28,629 nucleotides of DNA from a virus: IMG/VR virus record IMGVR_UViG_3300044655_001213, positions 1 to 28,629 of that record; one strand, 5' to 3'. Below, piece after piece: positions 4,893-14,008 of the stretch. The notes under the pieces are model-generated. The model ran no database searches and was not told the origin of the DNA. It saw only the letters and a program-made list of their open reading frames with translations. How positions within the stretch are numbered: the stretch's first letter is position 1; each line of letters opens with the position of its first letter. The position numbers and the translations under genes are program-made.

Positions 4893-7330
4893 AGTTCGTT
4901 GTCCACGACGTTGCCATAAGCATAAACGAAATCGCCACGCAACCAGGCATAGAGTGGCTGTGAAATCGTTTGTGAGTCTTTCGTACCCCATGCTCTTGAC
5001 CAAAGCAGCGAGGCGTCCGTAACGCTGTAGGCTGCGATTCCAGCAGGGTCCGTAAACTTTGTCACCGTCTGAACTTCAATGATGTCTTCCCCGGCTCGCG
5101 TCGATAGCCACGATCCGGGAATTCGTCCCGATCCGGGAGAGAAGCCCACATCCATGAGATACCTGACCCACATATGAGCTTTTTCAATCACAACGTCTGG
5201 TGAGTTTTCCAGTGTTGCGTGATAGCTCGGCAAATGATCGACCTCCACGTTTCCAGATCCAAGCAATGCCTCCAGTGCTGTCGTCATTTCAGCTGTGGTG
5301 GCATTCCAATCAAGCCACGCGGTGTAGTTGATGCCTGGCATCCGGGTGAATCGAAACCGGAATTGCTGTGGTTCGTCAGATCGTTGATTGGCAATGGGGT
5401 GATAGCCGATGATGTGGCTTGCGAGCATTTCTGGCCACGGGTCATATCCAAACCTTTCAGTTGCCGGATGTGACAATCCATACACACTGGAGCCATCCGA
5501 GCCAAACGCAGTCGCCCCAATCTTTAGGAACGATTCATCGACCCACGTATCGGAACCATCTGCATTGATCCGAAACGTATTATTTGGATTGTATCCGGTG
5601 TACCTGATGTCATAGCCCCACGACAAAAATGACGTGCTGCTTCCATCAATGAACGTCGTTGCTACGGAACCAGTGGAAAGCGATCCGTAGGTTGTCATAA
5701 CCTCGACCACAGTTGTGTCGCTGAATGCAACTGTCGCGGCTGTTCTGTCTCTCACACCATCAAATCTGGCTGGCCGAATCGGAATACAGGCAAGGCCGCT
5801 TTCAACGTCGATAACATCACGAGCCGAGAGCGTTGCGTTACAGAATGTCTGCCACCCGAATGACCACACCCCGCCGCTGATGCTCCACTTCTCAACAACA
5901 CTGGCCTTTACGCCATCGCCAGAGCCGCGAAGTTGCGGAGTGATGACCACAGCATTTGACGGTCCCGCACCGATTGACCGAATGCCCAAAACATTCAATC
6001 CGCTAACGGTCGGATTGTCGTCAGCGTCCTCGAACATCCTGAGCGTCGGCCGATCCGCCGAATAACCAAACTCATACCCGACCGCTGAAGTCATCGCCCC
6101 TGTGCCAGTGTCATAAGCCGCCGCGCATGATCCCGCCCGCCTGCTGTCCTCGACCGGATCGACTCCATCGTCGACAGTCACCTGCAAATGGCGAATTCCG
6201 TAGGCATAGGTGACATGTAAGTCACCGCCTGTTTCCGTGATGACTGCCGAATCCCAAAATCCGTCAGTGCCTTGCGACGTTTTGAATGATTCCATTGCCG
6301 CTTCGAGTGCTGTTATAAACGTGGCTGGATCGTCAGTCGTAGACGTGTAGTCAAACGTTGCGCCGCCGCCGTCGAACGTGAACGACCAGATTGAATCAAT
6401 GGACACCACACTCACACCGAGAATTAATTGTGCGGTTGTGAATGGGAAGATTGAATAGTTCGTAGTGAATGTATTCACCGGCAAAGTGCCAGTCGCCGTG
6501 TACGTGTCTGTCGCGGAAATGCTGGCGATGTCCCCGCCAGCAACACTCCATTCCACGTCGATCGAGATAGGAAGGAGTGGCCATGGTCCGCCTGTCGCTG
6601 TCGCTGCCACGCAATCTGACGTGGCCTCAAACAACGTCTCAACTGCTGATGCTGCAGCGTTGTACGGGATCGTGATTGTTTCGTTCGACGTGCGTGTCTT
6701 CAGATACACGTTGCCGTTCTGCTGGCCATGCGCGTGCAGAATGTATTCTTTATTGACCGTATTCGTGTTGTAGTCAACGAACTCGATAAACGGCAGGCGT
6801 TCGCCAACGATGACGTAATCCCCACCTGAGAGGGCTGCAGCGTTCGTGATTGTGATTCCCAGCACCAACGCAAACGACTCTGGCCGAACATCGCCACAAA
6901 AGAACCCTGTCAACACCGCTGATTCAATCGTGGTCCCGTCTGTGCTGTCGAGCTTCACAACGCTGACGGCCTCCATCACGTTCGGCGACAACGACGCTGC
7001 GTTGCGATTGCCGCACGGATTGTATGCCGGATACGAACCCGCACAGATTGCGTATTTGTTTAGCGTTGCGGATGTGTTCGGGACAACTCCGGAGATTGCA
7101 TCGGCTCCGTAGTGATGCCGCCAGAATGATCCCGGGCCGTATTCCCAAACTGTTGTGCCGTCTGTCTTGTCGATTCCCTTGATCGTGACTGACGCGATTC
7201 GGTTTTCTGCCCTCTGGCCGCCAACCTGCAGTGTCTTAAAGTGCCGCCGTGTTGCCGGTCTCTTCGTGATATCTTCCACGGATGGCCCAGCGCCTTGCCC
7301 TGATATCAATCGAAACTCTCGGCGTTTCAT
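4889..7330 (-). CDS. large tail-tip or fibre protein with repeated beta domains
   Basis: An 813-aa protein with no recognisable enzymatic motif. Three segments share a pattern of a beta strand, then a 'T-x-I-P-Y/W-N-A' turn, then an Ala-rich helix ending in EAL-like residues and another strand: about residues 207-262 (TITIPYNAAASAVETLFEAT), 313-390 (FTFDGGGATFDY, then FITALEAAMESF) and 651-700 (FRFTRMPGINYT, then EMTTALEALLGSGNVEV). This repeat type occurs in phage tail and surface proteins. The motifs DKTDGTTVWEYG and KLDSTDGTT resemble PQQ-type beta-propeller repeats, so a partial propeller is possible. It follows the tail hub candidate by an ATGA overlap and is the last large virion gene, fitting a receptor-contacting role. 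The start at 7330 is set by the overlap. Confidence 0.6.
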   Translation of the reverse strand: MKRREFRLISGQGAGPSVEDITKRPATRRHFKTLQVGGQRAENRIASVTIKGIDKTDGTTVWEYGPGSFWRHHYGADAISGVVPNTSATLNKYAICAGSYPAYNPCGNRNAASLSPNVMEAVSVVKLDSTDGTTIESAVLTGFFCGDVRPESFALVLGITITNAAALSGGDYVIVGERLPFIEFVDYNTNTVNKEYILHAHGQQNGNVYLKTRTSNETITIPYNAAASAVETLFEATSDCVAATATGGPWPLLPISIDVEWSVAGGDIASISATDTYTATGTLPVNTFTTNYSIFPFTTAQLILGVSVVSIDSIWSFTFDGGGATFDYTSTTDDPATFITALEAAMESFKTSQGTDGFWDSAVITETGGDLHVTYAYGIRHLQVTVDDGVDPVEDSRRAGSCAAAYDTGTGAMTSAVGYEFGYSADRPTLRMFEDADDNPTVSGLNVLGIRSIGAGPSNAVVITPQLRGSGDGVKASVVEKWSISGGVWSFGWQTFCNATLSARDVIDVESGLACIPIRPARFDGVRDRTAATVAFSDTTVVEVMTTYGSLSTGSVATTFIDGSSTSFLSWGYDIRYTGYNPNNTFRINADGSDTWVDESFLKIGATAFGSDGSSVYGLSHPATERFGYDPWPEMLASHIIGYHPIANQRSDEPQQFRFRFTRMPGINYTAWLDWNATTAEMTTALEALLGSGNVEVDHLPSYHATLENSPDVVIEKAHMWVRYLMDVGFSPGSGRIPGSWLSTRAGEDIIEVQTVTKFTDPAGIAAYSVTDASLLWSRAWGTKDSQTISQPLYAWLRGDFVYAYGNVVDNEL

Positions 7331-9216
7331 GCTGGCACAATTCCTCTGTCAACGATCAGCACTGTAGACGGGCCGCCTTCTCGGCTGAGTTCGAAACGTC
7401 GCTCAACGATCTGAACGTACCGATGCGTAGGAGCTGTGTCTGGTGCCGCGTCGACGCTGATCTCACGGCCAGCCACTTTTGTGATCAGATCACCAATCTT
7501 GTATTCGACGTGCCAGCCGGGAAGACGGAACTCACAATCAACATCTGCGTAGTGGTTTTGGTCTCGAATCTTTTCCGCGTAGTCTTCGGCCTCGGTCCCA
7601 TCGTCTCGAGTGTCCGAGGATCCAGTCAGCAGCGAAGCATATGAGCCGGAACTGTGGCGAAACCGTTTCTGAAACTTTTCTGGCATGAAGAGAACGATTG
7701 TGTTCGTTCTTGCATTGACCGCCCATGCCTGTTTGGCCGCGTATCCTCTCACTCTGTAATCGCCCTTGATTGTCCCAGTGACACGAACACGCGCGGAGCT
7801 GCCAGCCTGATACAACTCAGACGGAACCGCCTTGCCGTCGAAGTATATTCCAATCTGATCTGGACACAGTTTAATCGTCCAGGAATCTTCCGCCGCCAGC
7901 CAGTTTGAACCGCCGTCAGTGGAATACTGAACGACGATCGGCCGCCGCTGCTGCCTGTTGTCGCCCACGTCGTCTTGTGTCTGGTATGTGAGTGGCTCGC
8001 CCATCACGCGACGATGCGGAGTTGCGATGGTGAAGATATCGCCAAAGTCTGGAACTGTTGGTGTCTGCCCTAGACGTGAAACCGCCGGATCTAAATCGCC
8101 AGCCTCATTGGCAATCCACATTCTCCACGCTGTGACGTTGGCCGCGTAATCTGTGCCGTCTTTTGACAGTGCGTCTTCGTCGATGGCATCCGCTGCCGAT
8201 GGCCATGCCGGATAGAGATTGATCGTTATTTCTGCTTCTTCGAAATCGCCGTACACCGTCACTTCGTTGAATGAATCGCCTATCGAATTGTTGACGACGA
8301 TTTGATTGGTGTTTGCTTCAGCCAGATCAAGAACGGCATCCACCTCTGGGTACAACAGTTCTTTTTCTTCACCTTCACCGATCTTGAAGAACACAATTTG
8401 CGGCTTGGGCTGCGTGTAATCGATCCAGTGATTGTAGCCGAGCGGAATCAAGATCTTATCCAGCGCGGCCGGAAGATATGCTCCCATTTCGACTGTGACG
8501 TTCCGCACTGGTGGCGCGTCGTTCAATACATCGAGATCCACCGTTATTGGCCTGTCGATGAATTCCTCATCCGGATTTAGCAGTTCGCACAAAGCCTGAA
8601 CGGCTTCGTATAGCGTCCATTCGTTTCGGGTTTGCCCCTGATACGTCTGCCCATCAGCCGCGTCTGCCAGTTCTGGATGAGCCCAAAGGTATCCGCTGAA
8701 ACCATCGCCACTGGCCTCTGATCGAACTTTGTTGGAGCGATTGAATACCGTTTGTTCGTCGATAGTCGGATTGAAAACAATATGATCAGCAATCATTTTG
8801 TGGTTGCTGTCGATAGGATCCCACACACGATAGCCAGTGACGGGAACTCCAAAGTGATACGGTCGCAACTGGCTTGTGGCAGTCAGCGACTCGCCCGCCT
8901 GATCGATCTTGAATCCCTCGCTTACATAGTCTCCGAGATGCAGCCGCGTTTCGTCGTCGTCCGGTAATTCAACCTGGACCATCCGCGCGAATGACGCGGG
9001 CTGCTCTCGGTCCGCAAGTGATTCCGTCAACTGCCATTGCAGATTTGCATAATCGAGCCGGCCGCCGCCAGCAGATTGCACGACTTGTGAGCAATAGACG
9101 TTTTCGAATGTTTCTCCAGCTGTCGGCGGATCTCCAGATTCTGCCCCTAGAAGAACAACAAATTCTTCATAGGTGACAAACAGCGAATCATCAGCATTTA
9201 GAACGTCAGTGCTCAT
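7327..9216 (-). CDS. tail-tip/baseplate hub candidate
   Basis: A 629-aa acidic protein, third-largest of the tail proteins by position after the tape measure. Size and order (tape measure, three small proteins, a ~630-aa protein, then the fibre-like protein) match the hub or tip proteins of siphoviruses. Seen: the N-terminus is negatively charged (DDDETRLHLGDYV), the middle has a helix-rich region about an alanine-leucine hinge (AALDKILIPLGYNHW), and the C-terminal third is beta-rich, with a short insert of hydrophilic repeats (SGSYASLLTGSSDTRDDGTE). The C-terminus (RFELSREGGPSTVLIVDRG) resembles the end of hub domains, in which a lipoyl- or OB-like barrel is preceded by 'v----f-l--G---T-l'. 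I do not see a peptidase or lysozyme motif. The start ATG at 9216 has only a weak ribosome-binding site. Confidence 0.5.
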   Translation of the reverse strand: MSTDVLNADDSLFVTYEEFVVLLGAESGDPPTAGETFENVYCSQVVQSAGGGRLDYANLQWQLTESLADREQPASFARMVQVELPDDDETRLHLGDYVSEGFKIDQAGESLTATSQLRPYHFGVPVTGYRVWDPIDSNHKMIADHIVFNPTIDEQTVFNRSNKVRSEASGDGFSGYLWAHPELADAADGQTYQGQTRNEWTLYEAVQALCELLNPDEEFIDRPITVDLDVLNDAPPVRNVTVEMGAYLPAALDKILIPLGYNHWIDYTQPKPQIVFFKIGEGEEKELLYPEVDAVLDLAEANTNQIVVNNSIGDSFNEVTVYGDFEEAEITINLYPAWPSAADAIDEDALSKDGTDYAANVTAWRMWIANEAGDLDPAVSRLGQTPTVPDFGDIFTIATPHRRVMGEPLTYQTQDDVGDNRQQRRPIVVQYSTDGGSNWLAAEDSWTIKLCPDQIGIYFDGKAVPSELYQAGSSARVRVTGTIKGDYRVRGYAAKQAWAVNARTNTIVLFMPEKFQKRFRHSSGSYASLLTGSSDTRDDGTEAEDYAEKIRDQNHYADVDCEFRLPGWHVEYKIGDLITKVAGREISVDAAPDTAPTHRYVQIVERRFELSREGGPSTVLIVDRGIVPA

Positions 9217-9228
9217 TTAGTCCGCCCG

Positions 9229-9585
9229 TCAATACACGATCACTTCGACGTAGCAACTCGCCGTGTTTGCTTTCAGAAAGATATCTGCCTTCGATGGGCC
9301 GATCTCAAATTGAGTCGGAACCGAAGATGCCCGAAGATAGAACGGGTAATTTGCCGTTGTCGTGCCAGCCTCGACATAGTTTGTCGCGTCGTGGTTGTAG
9401 AGAATACAGAACCGCGGATTGGTCACGCCGTGCGTTACGGTGACCTCGCTGGTGGTGATCAGATGCCGCTTTCGATAGACCACCAACGGCGAATAATTGA
9501 CGCGAATACGCCCCGGGTTGAAATCGTTCTTGATGACTCCCGAGGACAGCAACAGCCTAAGATTGCTCGTGACTTCATTCGCCAT
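9229..9585 (-). CDS. small beta-rich tail protein, unknown
   Basis: A 118-aa protein, overlapping the upstream gene by 11 bases and followed by a 12-base gap. It reads as a beta sandwich: alternating hydrophobic strands separated by turns (RIRVNYSPLVVYRKR, ITTSEVTVTHGV, PRFCILYNHD, ADIFLKANTASCYVEVIVY). It has no signal peptide or membrane segment. Proteins of this size between tape measure and hub are often distal-tail or tail-tip adaptors, but the sequence does not identify one. The spacing suggests it is made in amounts similar to its neighbours. I do not recognise the family. Confidence 0.6.
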   Translation of the reverse strand: MANEVTSNLRLLLSSGVIKNDFNPGRIRVNYSPLVVYRKRHLITTSEVTVTHGVTNPRFCILYNHDATNYVEAGTTTANYPFYLRASSVPTQFEIGPSKADIFLKANTASCYVEVIVY

Positions 9586-9781
9586 TGGACTTTGCCTTTC
9601 CAGCGTCGCCGAATCCCGGCTGCTTTACTTTCGCCAGTTCCTTCTGGCGATGTTCATCAAGCGAACCTTTGCCGTCCCATGATGCGTCAACGTCGACGAT
9701 TGCGATTTCTGGAACATAGTCGCCGGGCGTTGCTTTGCTGTCATCGACATTGACTTCAACTATTTGGGCTTCTTCCGTCAT
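9575..9781 (-). CDS. small acidic protein in the tail operon, unknown
   Basis: A 68-aa acidic protein starting ATGACGG in an ATGA overlap with the gene before it and ending with an 11-base overlap into the next. The first half is Glu/Asp/Val-rich (EEAQIVEVNVDD and IAIVDVDASWDG); the second half is polar and lysine-rich (RQKELAKVKQPGFGDAGKAK), so it is probably partly disordered. No cysteine pairs, membrane segment or known motif is seen. Location suggests a tail assembly or adaptor role, but this is a guess from neighbours. Both junctions being coupled is the main reason to accept it as real. Confidence 0.55.
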   Translation of the reverse strand: MTEEAQIVEVNVDDSKATPGDYVPEIAIVDVDASWDGKGSLDEHRQKELAKVKQPGFGDAGKAKSNGE

Positions 9782-10191
9782 GACTTCACCTGCCTAAAAT
9801 TCAACATGCCTTTAACCTGCCACCCATTAACGCCCGAGCCATCTTCCCACGGGTCTTCTTCGGGCTCGAATCCGTTGAAGATAACGTTGCTGAATGTCGT
9901 ATCGGATTCACCTGAGAACGTGACCGTGAGCGTCCCAGACGTTCCGATTTCTTCGTTTAGCACTTCCATACCAGTCAGCAACGCAACGTGTGACGCATAG
10001 CCAGTAAGAATCAGCCAGCACGACAACTCACGACCACTTTTGCCCCCAACAAACGTGACTTCTCCGACAGTGCCAAACCAACGCTGAGTAACCCGAGCCT
10101 GATCCCATCGCCCAACCTTCACGCTTCCATGCGGATGCGTCCCGGTGTCGATCTTTTCGACTGATTCAGAATCTACGAGTGTAATCGTCAT
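9778..10191 (-). CDS. tail protein downstream of the tape measure, unknown
   Basis: A 137-aa protein starting in an ATGA overlap with the tape-measure stop. It is beta-rich (VTFVGGKSGRELSCWLIL, TSGTLTVTFSGESDTTFSNV) with a closing segment WQVKGMLNFRQVKS that looks like a final strand. The position directly after the tape measure is where many siphoviruses encode the distal tail protein, but the length is short for a full Dit. The segment GEVTFVGGKSGRELSC could be a loop-strand typical of tail-tube-like folds. Family not recognised. Confidence 0.6.
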   Translation of the reverse strand: MTITLVDSESVEKIDTGTHPHGSVKVGRWDQARVTQRWFGTVGEVTFVGGKSGRELSCWLILTGYASHVALLTGMEVLNEEIGTSGTLTVTFSGESDTTFSNVIFNGFEPEEDPWEDGSGVNGWQVKGMLNFRQVKS

Positions 10192-11915
10192 GGTGCTGTG
10201 GCCGCCGGAAGTGGTGCAACTTGTGGACGGACCTGCGGAACTGGCTGGCGTTGTTGTGGCTGATTCTTTTGCTGCGTTTCAAGCAGTTGCTTCAGCCCTT
10301 GTAATACGGTGATTTGGTCCTGCAGTAGCTTGCGATCTTCTGAACTTACCTGACCGCCAAGCGGAATAACACCGAACCCCATTCGCCTTTCCTGCGCCCG
10401 CTTCAGCGTGTCTATACCAACATCGATTGGATCCGCTCCGATGGCTGCCCCGGCAATCATGTTATTCTGCAGCAGCTTTTCAGTGTCGAGTCTATCCAGC
10501 CCAGACAGATTCACCTTCGCAATCGCATCGTCGACGATCTTTATTACAGTCCCTTCAAGGTCGCGATTGCCTGCAACTTCTGATGCAGCAATGTTTGCCT
10601 GTGCCCGTCGTTCCGCTCCAAGCTGTGCCGTCTCTCCGACTAACGCCTTATTGAGATCTCCAAAGAATCCCTGAGCTGCATCGATGCTCGAAATGTTCTG
10701 CTTGGCTTTTTCTTCAAACGCTACTGCGCGGGCTGACTTGTTTATGATTTCCGCAATGGCCGTTTTGCCGATTGACTCTCGCTGCGTTTCAAGAAACTGT
10801 TGCCCGATCGCAGGCACATCCTGCATCATCTTCAATCGTTCATCAAATGTATCCAAAGCCTGAAACGCTGCAATCTGTGCCTTTGAAACTTTAGTCACCT
10901 CGCCGTCATCGAGTTTCTTTTCCTTCTCAGGAACGAAAGATCCCATGCGGGTAAACATCATTCGCATGGTTGTGGCTGTATTGCTTCCGGTCTGATCCTT
11001 GATGATCTGCGAAATAACCGAAGACATTTCCAGCGCTCGCTCTGTTGAGACGCCTTTTTGTTGTGATAAATCAGCAGTTGCCGCCGCAAGCCCCGGGCCG
11101 ATATTTGCCGAGAACTCTGCAAGGTTTGTTGAGCGAACCTGTGATTGAGTTTGCAGCAACTGGCCCAACGCACCCTCGAAGTTCTGTGACCCTCCGAGCG
11201 ATGCAACGTCAAGCGTTCCGCCGACAAGTGCTCTCGCCTTTTGAGCGTCACCAACTGTCAGTTTGAGAGTTGCGGAAACAAGGGCCATCGCCTCCTCAAG
11301 GTCTTTGGCTCCCGCTGAAATTGCAACGCCCAGCAAATCCGCCAGCCCCTCATTAGTCGTTCCGAGCTTCGGAGCGTTCTCAAGAATCATCTGTTTGGCT
11401 TGCGGAATAGCCCCACCGCCGATGTTCTGCCCGACGTCGGCCAAAGCTTGCTCAAACGTGCGAGTCGTCGCGGCTGCATCCAGTTTCAATTGTTTTGCTT
11501 TTTCCAGCTCAGCGACGACAGCCGACACGATTACCTGAAACGACAACATGCCAGCCGCCAGTGCTGCAACCTTGCCGATTCCTTGCTGCAGCATCCCGCC
11601 CGTTTCAGAAGCTAATCCGCCAAGTTCGCCTTTGGCCACGTTTAGAGATTTGCGAAGCTCATCCACTTTTGCTTTTTGATCTGCAAACGCTTTCGTGCCG
11701 ATCTGCAGTTTTTTCAGAATCGCTTCGTTTTGCTTTAACTCCTCTTCGAGTTTGTTGAAGGAACCCGCAACGCCTTCTGCGCCCTTCTTGCCTGTGTCGG
11801 CCAACTTCTGAAGCGTCTTTTCCTGCTTGTCAAGACGTGAGTCGACGCGCTCAATCGTCTGCAGCATTCGCTGAGCCGTAGCGACCCATTCGACTTCGAT
11901 CTTTTCATCAGCCAT
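10188..11915 (-). CDS. tail tape measure protein
   Basis: A 575-aa alpha-helical protein. The N-terminal 95 residues are a strong coiled coil (RVDSRLDKQEKTLQKLADTG; KLEEELKQNEAILKKLQIGT). A hydrophobic stretch follows at about residues 112-136 (GIGKVAALAAGMLSFQVIVS), as tape measures commonly have one or more. The rest is Ala/Gln/Leu-rich helix, and the end is a Pro/Gln-rich tail (QPQQRQPVPQVRPQVAPLP). Known: the protein sets tail length at roughly 0.15 nm per residue, so this one predicts a short siphovirus tail, of order 85 nm. Direction, size and place between tail tube and tail tip fit. It overlaps the gene before it by eight bases and the next by ATGA. Confidence 0.8.
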   Translation of the reverse strand: MADEKIEVEWVATAQRMLQTIERVDSRLDKQEKTLQKLADTGKKGAEGVAGSFNKLEEELKQNEAILKKLQIGTKAFADQKAKVDELRKSLNVAKGELGGLASETGGMLQQGIGKVAALAAGMLSFQVIVSAVVAELEKAKQLKLDAAATTRTFEQALADVGQNIGGGAIPQAKQMILENAPKLGTTNEGLADLLGVAISAGAKDLEEAMALVSATLKLTVGDAQKARALVGGTLDVASLGGSQNFEGALGQLLQTQSQVRSTNLAEFSANIGPGLAAATADLSQQKGVSTERALEMSSVISQIIKDQTGSNTATTMRMMFTRMGSFVPEKEKKLDDGEVTKVSKAQIAAFQALDTFDERLKMMQDVPAIGQQFLETQRESIGKTAIAEIINKSARAVAFEEKAKQNISSIDAAQGFFGDLNKALVGETAQLGAERRAQANIAASEVAGNRDLEGTVIKIVDDAIAKVNLSGLDRLDTEKLLQNNMIAGAAIGADPIDVGIDTLKRAQERRMGFGVIPLGGQVSSEDRKLLQDQITVLQGLKQLLETQQKNQPQQRQPVPQVRPQVAPLPAATAP

Positions 11916-12576
11916 CTGGATTAGTTCGCTTCATTCCAAGCGTTGAAAGGAACGTGTCGAGAATGTGGTCTCTTCCGGTCCAGAGATTCAAGAAGACAGC
12001 AACTTCCGGCAACATTCGATAATTGATTTGCAGCAGTTTCAAAAGCCAGTTGATTTGTGCAGAGGGTTCGGTCTTGTAAATGAACATCCGCATTCCTGAT
12101 TCTTCGTCATAGACCTTTATCAACTGCTCAGCTTCATCACACACCCACGCAAACTGTCTTGTGACTTCCCACCGCATTGAGCCATCGTCGTTGCACTTCG
12201 CCGTCGCCTCTACCGTTGAGGGTGTTGGCAGTTTCCAGCGTTGTTCACCGAGCTTTACCCAGACCCCGGCCTGCGTGTAATTTCTTCGAATCTGATTTTC
12301 TTGTGGTGGCTTATCGTTCCAGAATCCCACGTAATAACGAGGTTGCCCATTTTCGTCTTTCGCGATCGATGGCACCCATGTCTGCTTCGCTTCGTCGCAG
12401 TGTCCCCACGGATGATCCGGATGAGGATAAAACACCATACAACCGATGATTTGATGCGGCCCCTTTTGACCTTCGATCACATCGTAGCTGTCGAGTGCGG
12501 ATGCAAACCCGCCAACCTTTGCGGCTGCTTCCAACTCTTTGCGGGCACATCGTGGAACGAATAACAGATAATGCAC
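11908..12576 (-). CDS. protein between tail tube and tape measure (assembly chaperone position)
   Basis: A 222-aa protein starting with GTG at 12576, preceded by AGGGGG. It lies where lambda-like phages encode the tail assembly chaperones G and GT, but it is a single frame with no overlapping second frame and no slippery heptamer near its end. Seen: a central region with many aromatics and charges (PRYYVGFWNDKPPQENQIRR), then helical segments ending in WTGRDHILDTFLSTLGMKR. No membrane segment or cysteine cluster typical of enzymes. The final eight bases overlap the tape-measure start. A chaperone role is inferred from position only. Confidence 0.5.
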   Translation of the reverse strand: MHYLLFVPRCARKELEAAAKVGGFASALDSYDVIEGQKGPHQIIGCMVFYPHPDHPWGHCDEAKQTWVPSIAKDENGQPRYYVGFWNDKPPQENQIRRNYTQAGVWVKLGEQRWKLPTPSTVEATAKCNDDGSMRWEVTRQFAWVCDEAEQLIKVYDEESGMRMFIYKTEPSAQINWLLKLLQINYRMLPEVAVFLNLWTGRDHILDTFLSTLGMKRTNPDG

Positions 12577-12584
12577 AGAACCCC

Positions 12585-13484
12585 CTATGGTAGAGCCACT
12601 GCAGCCGATGCCGTCAGAACCTTGCCGTGCAGAGTGATTGTCGCAGAGCCGTCGTCATTGTTTGAAACTGTCACGCCGCCAGTGTCAGCCAGCCCGGCCG
12701 CAAAGGTGAATCGAACGTGCTCGGTCGTCGCTGCTGCCGTGAACACTCCAGAGTCTGCCCGTTTCTTCATGTAGCAGTTCGCGGAGGTCATCGCGGTGAA
12801 GTCGCCAACAGTTCCGGCGATGGCTGCAAAGTCATTAACCGTCAGTTCAATGGTTGGCGTCGTCATCTTGATCGATGCCATCGTCGGAAAGATTGACCCG
12901 CTGCCCAGCGGTGGCTTTACCACTTCGATGCCCGGAGTCACTCGCAAAGATTGAACGCCTGCGACCAAAGTGCCGTTGATGTAACATGGCCCGAGTGTGT
13001 ATTCCGCCCCAAACGCCTGAGCCGCCAGAGCCTGACTTGAGGCATCGTCGCAACCCTTAGTGACACCGTCCGTTGAAAGCCAATGGACATCGAACCCGCA
13101 GGTTGCGAAATCCCCATCCTCCGATGCCTCAAACGAAGTCGGAACGATAAAGGCATTTGCGCCCGTCAACGCAACGAAATTCGATCCTGAGACGAACGAT
13201 CCACCTGACACTCGTGGTTTGTATGGAATCGTAATCGTTGATGAGGCCAGCGATAGCCCAGCAGAGCAGAACGCATTTGTGTTGAGTGCAACGAGCGTTG
13301 CAAGGTCTGCTGATGTAAGCGAAGAGACTTCTGCGGCTTTCTTGCCGCTGACCTGCACCACAGCAACGCCGCCGGAGTTCATGGCCTTGCGGTGTTCCTG
13401 CCCAGTCTTGTGGTCCACTCCAGTGATTTGGCGGACTGTAGACGTACCGAGAACCACGTCAGCTGGAACAAATATCGTCGGCAT
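12585..13484 (-). CDS. major tail tube protein candidate
   Basis: A 299-aa protein, beta-rich and Ala/Ser/Thr/Gly/Val-heavy, as in tail tube subunits. Its start is a TAATG junction with the tail-completion gene, and it is separated from the next gene by eight bases. Strand-like segments include VVQVSGKKAAEVSSLTSADL, ASIKMTTPTIELTVNDFAAI and SATITLHGKVLTASAAVALP; the last closes with a motif like the Ig-like C-termini of tube proteins. The position, right after the gp10/gpZ-type gene and before the chaperone and tape measure genes, is that of lambda gpV or HK97 gp11. Lambda gpV is 246 aa, so it is slightly long. Direct sequence recognition is weak. Confidence 0.55.
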   Translation of the reverse strand: MPTIFVPADVVLGTSTVRQITGVDHKTGQEHRKAMNSGGVAVVQVSGKKAAEVSSLTSADLATLVALNTNAFCSAGLSLASSTITIPYKPRVSGGSFVSGSNFVALTGANAFIVPTSFEASEDGDFATCGFDVHWLSTDGVTKGCDDASSQALAAQAFGAEYTLGPCYINGTLVAGVQSLRVTPGIEVVKPPLGSGSIFPTMASIKMTTPTIELTVNDFAAIAGTVGDFTAMTSANCYMKKRADSGVFTAAATTEHVRFTFAAGLADTGGVTVSNNDDGSATITLHGKVLTASAAVALP

Positions 13485-14008
13485 TACTTGATTCTCCGAG
13501 TTCGTTTTCGTTTGTACTGCGGAGAAGTTGCCCCCGCTCTATATTCAGACGCTTGTCGTTTGCGCTCGTAGGCGATTTCTTTCCGGGACATCCGAGCGAT
13601 TTCCTGCTTCTGCCATGTCGACAATCGCCGTTGTTTTTTGACAACTTTGGCTTTCTGTGCCGGTGTCATCTTTGCCCATTCGACCGGATCAATTCTTTTG
13701 TCAAGACTTGATCGCATCGTCAAACGGGCCATGTGTTGCGTGGCTGTGATCTGATGCTTCAGCCGCCGCTTCAAATTGCCCGTTCTGACGTTTGGTCGAA
13801 TGTGGCCCACTTTCTTCTGTTTGTATTCGTTGTAACTTGATGACCGTTTCCGGGCTCCGTATTCGGTGTAAGCCACGTTTTCAAAGTGCAGCGGAACACG
13901 TTCATTCCACTGCCGTTCCATCGTTCTTCTGTTGATTTCTCGCATCAGTCTTGCGTGCAATCTCGCAGTGAGATTTGCACGCTGAATCTGAATTTCGATT
14001 GAGTACAT
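13484..14008 (-). CDS. tail completion protein, HK97 gp10/lambda gpZ-like
   Basis: A 174-aa very basic protein. The signature is the PNVRTGNLKRRL segment (about residues 73-84), corresponding to 'P--TG-LR-S' of the gp10/gpZ/gpG tail-completion family, flanked by an N-terminal helix (ANLTARLHARLMREIN) and a helical, Lys/Arg-rich C-terminus (QRRLSTWQKQEIARMSRKEI). Known: these proteins sit at the head-proximal end of the tail and are needed for tail attachment. It shares one base with both neighbours (TGATG or TAATG junctions). The C-terminal 70 residues are unusually basic (KRKRTRRIK at the end), perhaps contacting the incoming DNA. Confidence 0.6.
   Translation of the reverse strand: MYSIEIQIQRANLTARLHARLMREINRRTMERQWNERVPLHFENVAYTEYGARKRSSSYNEYKQKKVGHIRPNVRTGNLKRRLKHQITATQHMARLTMRSSLDKRIDPVEWAKMTPAQKAKVVKKQRRLSTWQKQEIARMSRKEIAYERKRQASEYRAGATSPQYKRKRTRRIK

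Noticed and set aside
7301-7308. A third TGATATCA palindrome, near the start of the 813-aa tail gene.
   Set aside because: It is inside coding sequence, single, and not near a good promoter. One chance hit of an 8-bp word in this window is expected at about that frequency.
11908-12576. Programmed frameshift of a lambda G/GT-type tail chaperone.
   Set aside because: Only one frame is open between tail tube and tape measure, and no slippery sequence was found near its end.
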